A stretch of 64,000 bases of DNA from Musa acuminata AAA Group (lineage: Eukaryota > Streptophyta > Magnoliopsida > Zingiberales > Musaceae), in assembly GCF_036884655.1 (NCBI RefSeq), contig NC_088331.1:20298001-20362000 (forward strand). Reading direction: 5' to 3'. A model generated the notes under the pieces. That model had not been told where the DNA came from. It did not search any database and saw only the letters and a program-made list of their open reading frames with translations. The position numbers were made by a program, and so were the translations under genes. Positions 23,675 to 33,479 of the stretch are shown piece by piece (positions within the stretch are counted from its first letter, which is position 1; the number at the start of each line of letters is the position of its first letter).

Positions 23675-23682
23675 TATAAATA
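23675..23682 (+). promoter_or_regulatory. TATA box of the element C 5' LTR
   Basis: TATAAATA in ggcctataaataccccacc. The copy in the 3' LTR is at 30931-30938. Expected transcription start is near 23705-23715. Confidence 0.75.
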
Positions 23683-24398
23683 CCCCACCCATTCAGCACT
23701 GAATAGATACAGATCCACACCGAATTCTTGATCTTTTCAGTGATTCTAAGAGCTCAAATTTGTGTAAAGTCCTAAAGTTCTCCTCCTTCTGTTCTTCAAG
23801 TTTTGAGTTGTAAAGAGAGGAGAGAAAGGATCTGTAAAGGTTGTCTCCTGAGCCTGTCAAAAGGAGAGAAACTGTAAAAGGGCAGTTAGCCTTCACCCAT
23901 TGAAGGAAGGCACCTAGTTGACGTCGGCAACCTCGTCGGTGGAGGAAGCCAAAAGTGGAGTAGGTCAAGGCTGACCGAACCACTCTAAATCTCTGGTTTG
24001 CGTTTATTCTCGAGCACTTTATCATTACTGCAAACCTCCTTCATTACTACTGCTCTCTGTGCTTTCACGAACAAGTTCTAAGTGCTGTTCTTCCGAATCT
24101 GCATTCAGACGTAAATTCGTATTTTCATACATTACAGTTTACGTTTACGTTTGATTCTGCAGAACTGTCTTCCGTGCTTTTACGAATGAGCTTCTTTGCA
24201 GTTTACACTTACATTTTGATCCTATTGATAACTGCAAACTGTCCTCTACAATTTTACGAACGAGTTTCAACATTTAGACGTAAAACTGCATTCAGACGTA
24301 AATCGGCTTTCCTCGCACAATCATCAGATCTCAGTTCACGTTTACGTCTTAATTTCAACTGCATACTGCCTTCTGCGAGTATACAAACGAGTTTCAAA

Positions 24399-24655
24399 GT
24401 TTAGACGTAAATCTGCGTCTAGACGTAAAACTGCGTTTAGACGTAAATCTGCGTTTAGACGTAAATCTGAGTTTAGACGTAAATCTGAGTTTAGACGTGA
24501 ATCTGCGTTTAGACGTAAATCTGCGTTTAAACGTAAATCTGCGTTTAGACGTAAAACTACGTTTAGACGTTAATCTGAGTTTAGACGTAAACTGCGCTTA
24601 GACGCAAAACTGCGCTTAGACGCAATCTGCGCTTAGACGCAAACTGCACTTAGAT
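24399..24655 (+). repeat. 18-bp tandem array in the element C LTR
   Basis: About 14 copies of gtttagacgtaaatctgc, grading into shorter cttagacgcaaactgcg units. The 3' LTR copy (31656-31929) has one more 18-bp unit, which equals the whole length difference between the LTRs. Confidence 0.9.
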
Positions 24656-24783
24656 ACAAACTGAGAATTAGCTTTTGCATCATAATAGTTTTTGAACGAA
24701 CGCAGCTTTTGGTTTTTAATCGCTGTAAGATTTCCGCTGCACTAATTCACCCCCCCCCTCTTAGTGCTCTCGATCCTAACAAT

Positions 24784-24795
24784 TGGTATCAGAGC
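24784..24795 (+). other. Primer-binding site of element C
   Basis: TGGTATCAGAGC two bases after the LTR, initiator-Met type. Confidence 0.9.
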
Positions 24796-24831
24796 AAGGT
24801 TAACTCTTTAAAGGATTAAAACCCAAGAGAG

Positions 24832-26415
24832 ATGGCATACGCCGGAAACCAAGAGGGGCATTCGATTACACGTCCACCCATGTTCAGTGGAACGGACTAC
24901 ACTTACTGGAAGACCCGAATGAGGATCTTTCTTATTTCTATGGATTTTGAACTGTGGAACCTTGTTGAAAACGGATTTTCAAAGTCTTCTCTTCCAATGA
25001 TCGATTGGAATGAGTTGGAAAAGAAGGCTTTCGCTCTTAATGCAAAGGCTATGAATGCCTTATTTTGCGCACTTGATAAAAACGAGTTTAATCGTGTTTC
25101 AACTTGCGAAACTGCTTTTGATATTTGGCACACACTTGAAGTGACCCACGAGGGCACAAGTAGAGTGAAAGAGTCAAAAATCAATCTGTTGCTGCATTCT
25201 TTTGAACTTTTCGGAATGAAACCGAGTGAAACCATTGGCGACATGTTTACCCGTTTCACGGATGTCGTCAACGGTCTAAAAGGACTCGGAAAAAGTTTTT
25301 TGGATTTTGAACTCGTAAATAAAATACTAAGATCCCTTCCTAAAAGTTGGGATCCTAAAGTCACTGCCATTCAAGAGGCAAAGGATCTGCGCAACTTCCC
25401 TCTTGAAGAACTAATCGGGTCATTAATGACCTACGAAATGACTTGCAAAGCTCATGAAGAGCAAGAAGACATCCTTCCAAAGAACAGGAAGGATATGGCA
25501 CTTAAAACTTCTGAATGCCACTTGAGAGAAAACTCAAGTGATGAGGACTGTGATGATGACTTGGCATTTTTGACAAGAAAGTTTAAGAAATTCTTCAAAA
25601 GAAACAAGTTTAAAAACGATGTGAAAAATAAACTTGAACCCAAGAAGGACCAAGTGATCTGCTACGAATGTAAAAAGCCGGGACACTACAAGAATGATTG
25701 TCCCCAAGTCAAAAGAAGAACATCAAAGAAGAAGGCTCTTCAAGTAACATGGGATGACGCAAGCGCATCTGAAGAAGAAGAGTCCAACACCGAGCAAGTT
25801 GCTCATTACGCCTTTATGGCCATCGAAGAGGAGGTAACGGATTTATTAGATGCTGATTTATCTTTCGATGAATTATTAAATGCCTTCTATGATTTATTTG
25901 ATGAATGCAAAGTTATAAATAGAAAATACAAGTTGCTAAAAAAGGTACATGATAATCTTACTTGTGAGTTTGATAAGTTAAAAGTCGAACATCATGATAG
26001 TTTAAATTCATGTATCAAATGTCATGATTTAGAAACTATACAAAAAGAAAACTTGCTACTTAAGGACACCTTGAAGAAATTCGAGGTTGGTAGCAAGTCA
26101 TTAAACATGATCCTTACAAACAAGGGTCATGCTCCCAAAAGAAGTGGGATTGGATTTGTGAGGAGTCCTCACCAAAATCCAACTACCTTCATAAAAGGCT
26201 CCATCTTACATGTTCAACACCAAACCAAGTGCAACTTTTGTTGCAAGTTTGGACACAAGACACATTGTTGTCCCTTCAAGAAAATAAGTCCAAACAAATT
26301 AAGTTGGGTTCCTAAAGGAACCATGATAAACTCTATGCAACATGATAGAAAATGTAGATCTATTTATGAGGCACCCAAAAGCAAATGGGTTCCTAAAGAT
26401 CATCCCTTCCTATAA
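24832..26415 (+). CDS. Gag polyprotein of SIRE-like copia element C
   Basis: 527 codons from the first ATG after the PBS. Gag packages the element RNA into cytoplasmic particles. The N-terminus (PPMFSGTDYTYWKTRM) and the following ~200 residues are the plant copia Gag/UBN2 type. A zinc knuckle CYECKKPGHYKNDC starts at residue 277. An acidic stretch and a probable coiled-coil region (about 340-430) follow, then a second knuckle-like CNFCCKFGHKTHCC near 467-480. Intact relatives continue into protease; here the frame stops after VPKDHPFL and nothing of protease follows, so the pol deletion begins at or just after this stop. Confidence 0.93.
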   Translation: MAYAGNQEGHSITRPPMFSGTDYTYWKTRMRIFLISMDFELWNLVENGFSKSSLPMIDWNELEKKAFALNAKAMNALFCALDKNEFNRVSTCETAFDIWHTLEVTHEGTSRVKESKINLLLHSFELFGMKPSETIGDMFTRFTDVVNGLKGLGKSFLDFELVNKILRSLPKSWDPKVTAIQEAKDLRNFPLEELIGSLMTYEMTCKAHEEQEDILPKNRKDMALKTSECHLRENSSDEDCDDDLAFLTRKFKKFFKRNKFKNDVKNKLEPKKDQVICYECKKPGHYKNDCPQVKRRTSKKKALQVTWDDASASEEEESNTEQVAHYAFMAIEEEVTDLLDADLSFDELLNAFYDLFDECKVINRKYKLLKKVHDNLTCEFDKLKVEHHDSLNSCIKCHDLETIQKENLLLKDTLKKFEVGSKSLNMILTNKGHAPKRSGIGFVRSPHQNPTTFIKGSILHVQHQTKCNFCCKFGHKTHCCPFKKISPNKLSWVPKGTMINSMQHDRKCRSIYEAPKSKWVPKDHPFL

Positions 26416-27188
26416 AAACATTAAAAGTCTAGGCCGGAGCAAGAAATAATATTCTGCTCCTTGACTCTCAATGGTCATAAACCAAGAATCAAAAAGGAAC
26501 TCGCAACGCTTAAGTAACAAGTGGAAGTTGTGAAATCACAAATACGATACAACCTTATTAGAAACATATGATATCCAAATTCACATACCCCCCTGATCTT
26601 CAAAACCCGTTCATCTACGAATTAATTCTTGTAGAAACTAAATATGTCATGATCTTAAAAGGGATACCAAACAAACATACGTATGCACGTTAAAAGATCT
26701 ATCTTGATCGTACAAAGAGCTTCTTCCTTAAATAAAAACTCATACGAAATCATGTAACAAACATTAATTGCTCTGAAACTCTCCTCAAGGCAAAGGCTCC
26801 CTAATCAAATCATCTTAGGTGCTCACTGGCTGCAGGCGGTGGCACCTCTCCAGCTGGCGGTGGCACCTCCAGCTATCACGGGTTGCCAGAGGTTGCATCG
26901 CTCCAGCCAGAGGTGCAACCGCCAGCAGCTCTGCCCTTTAAACCCACACTAGGGCCGGCTATGGAACCGACCCCAACTCACCCCCATTTCCTCCTCTACT
27001 CTTCCAAGTCTCCTCAATTGCCATTTCACTCCTCTAAGCCTTCCAAATACCTCCCATTTCGGAGCAAAACATCAAGAATCCTTCCTTCTCTTGAAGATTT
27101 CACAAAGGTACTCTCTAAGAAGCTCTTAAATTCTGTTTTGTTCTTCATTTACTTTAGCTCATCATCATCCCTCTAAACAGCAGTAGTT
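26416..27188 (+). other. Spacer between gag and ORF2 of element C, with LTR-like repeat words
   Basis: AT-rich non-coding sequence to about 26820. A short cluster (26829-26935) of ggcggtggcacctcc and aggtgcaaccgcc words then resembles the U3 array of the LTR, followed by a tttaaa box (26938) and a pyrimidine-rich stretch leading to the ORF at 27189. It could be the promoter and 5' UTR of the acquired ORF. A 97-codon ORF here (26883-27176) is low-complexity and rejected. Confidence 0.5.
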
Positions 27189-28310
27189 ATGGGATCTAGA
27201 AGATCCTCAATGGACAAGGGAAAGAGGAGAGTAGTAGAAGAGTTTGATCTCACTCTTTTTGATTCCAAAAACCATGTTGAAAAATTTCTCTCCTTCGAAC
27301 TAAGAAGCATCAATAAGGGAAAATACGTAGATCTGAATGAACTAAGAGATGTAGAGACTATCCAATGGTTTGCAAACCTAAATCTACTTCCAATTTTGCA
27401 GATCAACGAACCCATTTATCCTAGACTAGTTAGATTGTTTTACAACAACATGCAAATAGATGATGAAGAAAGGATGTCAACCTATCTCTTAGGACAACAC
27501 ATCTCAATCACTGATAGATTCATTTGTGATATGATAAGTATTCCCATGAAAAGCATAGGACTTTACTTTAAAGGATCATGGGATGAAAAAACCATTGAAA
27601 CATCCTACGTTGAAGCCTTAGGAACAATCCTTGCCAATCCTAACATAGAATCTGTTCCTAAAAGTTGTGAACATCTATTGCCCTTTAACACTAAGATACT
27701 TCATCATATCATGACTAGTATAATTCTTCCTAAACAATACCATCATGATGAAGTGAGTCAATTGGAATTAGGAATTATGTACCTAATCATGAAAGGACGT
27801 GACATTTGTCTTGGCTATCTGATCCAACAAAACATGTTAGAATTATCTACGAAAGATATGATGCTCCCATATGGTGGAATAATTACTAGAATAATGAAAG
27901 CTTACGACATTCAAATACCACTAGAAGAAGAAGTAATGAAAGCAGATAGATTCAGCATAATAAACAAAAATCTACTTCACCGACTAAGATGTCACTATAG
28001 AAACGGTAACTGGGTTAGAATGCCTAGAAGAACTGATCCCCCTCAGCCTGAACCTGAACCTGAACCAGAGCCGGAAACCCCAGTCTTTAGGAGTACCCAA
28101 TCTCCTCCGATCTGTCCCTTTGAGGAAACACATCCGGTTGAGCAAACTCACACATCATCCATCGAAGATATCGGGATTCGGATGGACCGATTTGAACAAA
28201 GACAAGAACGGCTTGAACTTCGACAAGATCAAATCCTAACCGAGCTGCAGCAAATCCATCGACAATTTGACTCTTTACTTAGGCACTTTAATCTTCCACC
28301 TCATGAATAA
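27189..28310 (+). CDS. ORF2 of element C: plant transposon-associated protein of unknown function
   Basis: 373 codons, intact. Residues about 20-280 resemble the widespread plant 'putative plant transposon protein' domain, with segments WFANLNLLPIL, EPIYPRLVRLFY and LGQHISITDRFI. A proline/glutamate run (PEPEPEPEPE, around 283-292) follows, then a charged C-terminal helix rich in Arg/Gln (RFEQRQERLELRQDQ) likely to form a coiled coil. There is no catalytic motif I recognise and no membrane segment. It sits exactly where protease, integrase and RT should be. It was probably picked up by the retroelement and is kept open, so it may be expressed; the function is unknown and I do not infer one. 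Confidence 0.75.
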   Translation: MGSRRSSMDKGKRRVVEEFDLTLFDSKNHVEKFLSFELRSINKGKYVDLNELRDVETIQWFANLNLLPILQINEPIYPRLVRLFYNNMQIDDEERMSTYLLGQHISITDRFICDMISIPMKSIGLYFKGSWDEKTIETSYVEALGTILANPNIESVPKSCEHLLPFNTKILHHIMTSIILPKQYHHDEVSQLELGIMYLIMKGRDICLGYLIQQNMLELSTKDMMLPYGGIITRIMKAYDIQIPLEEEVMKADRFSIINKNLLHRLRCHYRNGNWVRMPRRTDPPQPEPEPEPEPETPVFRSTQSPPICPFEETHPVEQTHTSSIEDIGIRMDRFEQRQERLELRQDQILTELQQIHRQFDSLLRHFNLPPHE

Positions 28311-28763
28311 GCTTGTATAAACATCTGCTGTTTTTGATATGACATGTTGTAAACTCCTTATGTTATTCATGAAGGACTTTGTCTTTATGGTTACCTAATA
28401 TGCTGTACATATGTTACCCTGATATGGTTATCTTTGTTTGTGTAAGCATATTTGCAAACATCTCTTGTTGTTTATCTCGGTTTTTGCACTGAAACTAAAA
28501 AGGTTTAAAAGCCTATGCCTTGAAAAATATGAAGCAACATACCAATGTAGTTGATAAGTCAGCAGTATGACATTGATATGGTTGCTATTACTAATATGAT
28601 TGCTATCATGCCATGTATCAAGATATCAAACAAAAATTTGCATCGTACGAGCTGATATCTTACCATGTGATGCAATGCTACACTTGCTAAAATAAAAATC
28701 TTGCTATGCAATATGATAGAATGCTGCACTTGAAATAATTGTGTTACTACATCAAAAGCTTAA
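28311..28763 (+). other. Non-coding spacer after ORF2
   Basis: AT-rich, many stops in all frames. Repeated atgat/gctat words. No domain seen. Confidence 0.5.
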
Positions 28764-28952
28764 CACTCAAGAATCAAACACATTGATATTAGACATCACT
28801 TTATACGAGATCATGTCTCTAATCATGATGTAACCATAGAGTTTATTGATACCAAACATCAACTGGCTGATATCTTCACAAAACCCCTATGTGAAGAACA
28901 ATTTGATTACATAAGAAAAGAATTAGGAATGTTGATTTGTCCGAATACTTAA
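28764..28952 (+). pseudogene. Residual C-terminal RNase H of element C
   Basis: About 62 codons read HSRIKHIDIRHHFIRDHV, then LADIFTKPL and a QFDYIRKELGML-type end: the conserved last part of copia RNase H. A stop (taa) lies just upstream in the same frame, and there is no start or catalytic core. It marks the right-hand border of the pol deletion. Confidence 0.9.
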
Positions 28953-29751
28953 ACTAGTTAAAATTATTTTTCGGATGTTATTACTATTACATGCCTTGAC
29001 AACGCTTGATCAAATAATATGTTGTAAATTATGTGACAAATATTTTTAACCAAATGCATGTAAGAAGTTCATTTTTCGGTTTGTATGCTAAAAATGGGAT
29101 GTTCCTGTACACTCTTATGAAAACTCTTTGAAAAATGACTTTCCTCCGTCAAGCAAAAACAATAAAGAGATATATGTGTCATGACTTCCTTTATATGCTT
29201 GATAATGCTATCATGCTTTTTGTTGATGACAAAGGGGGAGAAACATATGAATTGATAAACACTATGTCATAGCTGAACTGCCATAATCATGTCTATGTCA
29301 TAGTTGCAAATACTTGAGTGATGCTATAAACAATGTTATGCCATCCTTGCATCACCAAGAGATATGTGAACATATGCTATAGTTTGCATCATATCTTGAT
29401 TTGATATTCTATATTGTGAAGAAAATGCAAACTTGCTAGAAAATCTCAAATGTGTGTATCATGTAAAAAGTCCTTCGTAGCTTTATATTATTACATGATG
29501 AATAGTTACAAACACTATCATACAAACTTGATGATGTATGTCATGCCTTGACATCATTCTTGAAGAGATACATCATGATGGGCATCATGATGGGAGCATT
29601 GATAAGTTTAACTGATCTAACTTATCAATACGCCACTTGAATTCTTAGGTCTTGAATTCAAGGTTGACTTATCTCAACTATGGCATATAGATAGGGGGAG
29701 TTAAGGACAACTCCTTTATCAATTGATTGTCATCATCAAAAAGGGGGAGAT
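28953..29751 (+). other. 3' untranslated region and polypurine tract of element C
   Basis: AT-rich non-coding sequence. A first purine block, gatgacaaagggggag (29225-29240), is of the kind found in SIRE-like elements. The terminal polypurine tract AAAAAGGGGGAGA (29738-29750) abuts the 3' LTR. Confidence 0.7.
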
Positions 29752-32055
29752 TGTTGAATCTCGGATTTTGATGATGAAGTCAATTGTCATTTGTTATCTA
29801 ATCTATGTGTTGAGATAAGTGTGCAGGATTAACTACGATGAGAGTAAGACAAGCAGCAGGTGTTGCGCCGGAGTCAAGATCATGATCACGTTGGGAGTTC
29901 GAGAGTTCGACGGAAGTTCGGACGGTCGTCGGAGGTTCAGCGAGAACAGATCCGAGAAGTCCAGAAGCTTGCCAAGCGAAGCTCGTCGGAACTCGCCAAG
30001 TGGATCGTCGCAAAGTCCAGGAGTATGCCGGATGTCCGCAGAAGGATCACCGAGGGTTTATCGGATGATCGACGGAAGTTGGCCGGAAACTCGCCGGAAG
30101 AAGCGATTGACGCATCGGAGCAAAGCTGCAGAAGTTGTCTTAGAGTTAATCGTAGTTAGCATGATGATTAAGCTTGAAAATGGGAGGTGATCCCATTAGC
30201 TTAATCTTGGGGCAATTGGGCCCCTGAAAAGATTCAAATTGGGCCGAATGGAGCGAATCATTCGGACCCTGATTGCACCAGGAGGTGCAACCGCCTCAGC
30301 CAGGAGGTGCAACCGCCAGGGCTGTGAGGTTGGGAGGTGCAACCGCCCTAGCCAGGAGGTGCAACCGCCAGGGCTGCGAGGCTGGGAGGTGCAACCGCCC
30401 CAGCCAAGAGGTGCAACCGCCCAGAGCTCAGTCTTCGAGCTAGACTGGGCGGTGCAACCTCCTCTGTCAAGAGGTAGCACCGCCAGAGCTCAAGTTTTGA
30501 GCTCTGCCAGGCGATGCAACCACCGAGCTCAGTCTTCGAGCTCTGGCAGAGAGGTGCATCAGCCTGAGCTCAGTCTCGAGCTCTGCCAGGTGATGCAACC
30601 ACCAAGCTCAGTCTTCGAGCTCTGGCAGAGAGGTGCATCAGCCTGAGCTCAGTTTCGAGCTCTGCCAGGTGATGCAACCACCGAGCTTAGTTTCGAGCTC
30701 TGCCAGGTGATGCAACCACCGAGCTCAGTCTTCGAGCTCTGCCAGGTGATGCAACCATCGAGCTCAGTCTTCGAGCTCTGGCAGAGAGGAGCAATCGCCT
30801 GAGCTCAGTCTTCGAGCTCTGCCAGGCGGTGCCACCTCTCCAGTCAAGAGGTGCAACCGCCTGATCCCAGAATTCTGGGATTTGATCGATTTGATCGTTT
30901 TGAGCTCCAAATTTGAACTGGGTTGGGGCCTATAAATACCCCACCCATTCAGCACTGAATAGATACAGATCCACACCGAATTCTTGATCTTTTCAGTGAT
31001 TCTAAGAGCTCAAATTTGTGTAAAGTCCTAAAGTTCTCCTCCTTCTGTTCTTCAAGTTTTGAGTTGTAAAGAGAGGAGAGAAAGGATCTGTAAAGGTTGT
31101 CTCCTGAGCCTGTCAAAAGGAGAGAAACTGTAAAAGGGCAGTTAGCCTTCGCCCATTGAAGGAAGGCACCTAGTTGACGTCGGCAACCTCGTCGGTGGAG
31201 GAAGCCAAAAGTGGAGTAGGTCAAGGCTGACCGAACCACTCTAAATCTCTGGTTTGCGTTTATTCTCGAGCACTTTATCATTACTGCAAACCTCCTTCAT
31301 TACTACTGCTCTCTGTGCTTTCATGAACAAGTTCTAAGTGCTGTTCTTCCGAATCTGCATTCAGACGTAAATTCGTATTTTCATACATTACAGTTTACGT
31401 TTACGTTTGATTCTGCAGAACTGTCTTCCGTGCTTTTACGAACGAGCTTCTTTGCAGTTTACACTTACATTTTGATCCTATTGATAACTGCAAACTGTCC
31501 TCTACAATTTTACGAACGAGTTTCAACATTTAGACGTAAAACTGCATTCAGACGTAAATCGGCTTTCCTCGCACAATCATCAGATCTCAGTTCACGTTTA
31601 CGTCTTAATTTCAACTGCATATTGCCTTCTGCGAGTATACAAACGAGTTTCAAAGTTTAGACGTAAATCTGCGTCTAGACGTAAAACTGCGTTTAGACGT
31701 AAATCTGCGTTTAGACGTAAATCTGAGTTTAGACGTAAATCTGAGTTTAGACGTGAATCTGCGTTTAGACGTAAATCTGCGTTTAAACGTAAATCTGCGT
31801 TTACACGTAAATCTGCGTTTAGACGTAAAACTGCGTTTAGACGTAAATCTGAGTTTAGACGTAAACTGCGCTTAGACGCAAAACTGCGCTTAGACGCAAT
31901 CTGCGCTTAGACGCAAACTGCACTTAGATACAAACTGAGAATTAGCTTTTGCATCATAATAGTTTTTGAACGAACGCAGCTTTTGGTTTTTAATCGCTGT
32001 AAGATTTCCGCTGCACTAATTCACCCCCCCCCTCTTAGTGCTCTCGATCCTAACA
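29752..32055 (+). repeat. 3' LTR of element C (2304 bp)
   Basis: Near-identical to 22496-24781, with one extra 18-bp repeat unit. TATA box at 30931-30938. Followed by the target duplication gtttt (32056-32060). Confidence 0.95.
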
Positions 32056-32060
32056 GTTTT

Positions 32061-32100
32061 TCCATTGCGCATGTGATGTCGCCCCCAAGATTTCCCAACA
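32061..32100 (+). repeat. Last 40 bp of copy A 3' LTR
   Basis: It matches the E1 LTR end (tccgctgcgcatatgatgtc... to CCCAACA) with a few changes, and completes the LTR cut at 22495. Confidence 0.88.
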
Positions 32101-32289
32101 AGTTGATCTTCGGTCGTTAGAAAGAATATTATTAGTGAACGCTGGTGGTCTCGATGGAAGATGAATCAGGAGTGGACGTAAGTCACGACGACCAAACCAT
32201 TATAAAATTTGGTTTGTATTTTTATTTTGTTATTTACCTTTATTGCAAATTATTTTACTTGCTCATTACATTCTTATGAACGTTTTTAA
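32101..32289 (+). repeat. Upstream LTR fragment of element D
   Basis: The block gtggtctcgatggaag...gaccaaaccattataaa matches the R/U5 part of the LTR at 34480-34600 (agaaatcaggagtggatg...ccgaaccactataaa). Confidence 0.7.
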
Positions 32290-32383
32290 GTTAAACATAT
32301 TTTTTTATAAAACCATTTGAATGAGGAATAATTTGATTTTATTATAAGAGAATTAGGTATATTAAATCTTTCGAATGCATGAA
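32290..32383 (+). pseudogene. RNase H C-terminal relic of element D
   Basis: Read with one small shift it gives the TKPF-EE-FDFI-ELGMLNL-type end seen at 28764-28952 in C, with stops. It is joined almost directly to the upstream LTR piece. Confidence 0.6.
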
Positions 32384-33479
32384 TTCCTTTATATTTGTTT
32401 TACGAATTTCTTGACTTTTGAAAATGGAGTTTTCTCTTTATCAAAATAATTTCCTATCACCTTCTTGAAGTTTTATGGTTTTTTGCTATACTTGATCTTT
32501 TATGCAATAATCATTTCTCATGAATCCTTCTTCCTTCAATTTACAAGAAAGGGGATTTGATTCATAATTTTTTTGTATACACATTTTGATCTTTTATGAT
32601 GAATCTTTTCTCTTTGCAAAAGTATAAGCTGGATTTGATTTGGTTCAAATCCTTTCATGGATTTGGTTTTTGATTTTTCTTGTGATAAATGAATTCCTCC
32701 CTTATTCTTCTTCCTCTTCTTCTTATTTTTAAGATAAAAAGAAGAAAGAAACTTGTATATCTCAAGAAGTACCAAAAAGTGATTACATATCTAAAGCAAA
32801 AATGCCAGCTTGCCTATTTCAAGAAGCAATAGTTATCGTGCAAAGTTTTTTCTTAACTTCTCATTTCATAAATTTGCTAACTTGGATAAATTAGTATAAA
32901 ACTTACTTAAATAGTTTAAAATACTTACATAAATTGTTGAATGATTCTTCTTTTTGTTGATGACAAAGGAGGAGAAATGATGAATGTTTTTGGAATCATG
33001 CCAAAATGATATTGAATGTGGTATCATGCATGAAGTGATAAATGGTTAAAAAATACTTTAGTATTATGTATGTTATGTTAAATTTAGTATTATGCATGAA
33101 GTGATAAATGGTGCTTTAGTATCATATATGTTATGCCCAAAATGATTGAAAATATAAAAATTTTAGTAGCATGAATATCATGTCAAAATAATATTAATTT
33201 TGCTATCAAAGTGTTGAATGCTTCAGTATCATATAGGTCATGCCTAAAGTGATGTTGATTTATTATCATGAAGGGATAAAATTGTGCATGCTATGCTTTG
33301 ATGACTAGAAACATGATGATGCACAATGTATGAAAGTTTGATTTTGATCAATCGAAATTGTTTTACTTGAATTCAAAGATTATGATTTTTTTTTTATTCA
33401 AGTTTGCTTTATCTCAATATGACATATAGATAGGGGGAGTTAGGGTTAATTCCGTCGTTATCATCAAAAAGGGGGAGAT
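32384..33479 (+). other. 3' non-coding region of element D
   Basis: AT-rich, no coding potential seen. It shares gatgacaaaggaggagaaatg (around 32957) and the final gggggagatt with element C's 3' end. Confidence 0.6.

Larger units (their letters stand above)
22496..24781 (+). repeat. 5' LTR of element C (2286 bp)
   Basis: It contains a repeat-rich U3 (23018-23602), a TATA box (23675-23682) and a long downstream part with an 18-bp tandem array (24399-24655). Partner at 29752-32055. Confidence 0.95.
22496..32055 (+). mobile_element. SIRE-like copia retrotransposon C, chimeric, pol deleted (9560 bp, TSD gtttt)
   Basis: Long LTRs (2286 and 2304 bp) with TGTTGAATCTCGG/CGATCCTAACA ends, an initiator-Met PBS and a GGGGGAGA polypurine tract. 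The target duplication gtttt is at 22491-22495 and 32056-32060. Internal content: an intact gag (24832-26415), then no protease, integrase or RT, then an unrelated 373-codon ORF (27189-28310), then only the last part of RNase H (28764-28952). The LTRs differ by about a dozen substitutions plus one 18-bp unit, so the defective element moved recently, presumably with proteins supplied by an intact relative. The SIRE/Maximus assignment rests on Gag style and LTR length. Confidence 0.92.
1937..32100 (+). mobile_element. Copia retrotransposon copy A, old and broken into pieces by three later insertions
   Basis: Pieces in order: end of the 5' LTR (1937-2083), PBS and leader (2084-2388), leader continued after insertion G (15728-17306), pol pseudogene (17307-20958), 3' LTR (20973-22495) and the last 40 bases of that LTR after insertion C (32061-32100). 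Every junction reads through into the matching E1 sequence when the younger element is removed. A's pol has many stops and a deletion of about 220 bp, so it is dead. A's right flank (32101, agttg) lies inside a SIRE-like LTR, so A itself landed in an older element. Confidence 0.85.

Noticed and set aside
24399..24655. Regular 18-bp repeats that might suggest a CRISPR-like or satellite array
   Set aside because: Units are directly adjacent with no spacers, inside an LTR of a plant element, and duplicated in the other LTR.
26883..27176. 97-codon Ser/Pro-rich ORF before ORF2 of element C
   Set aside because: Low complexity and ends 13 bases before the convincing ORF2 start; more likely its leader.
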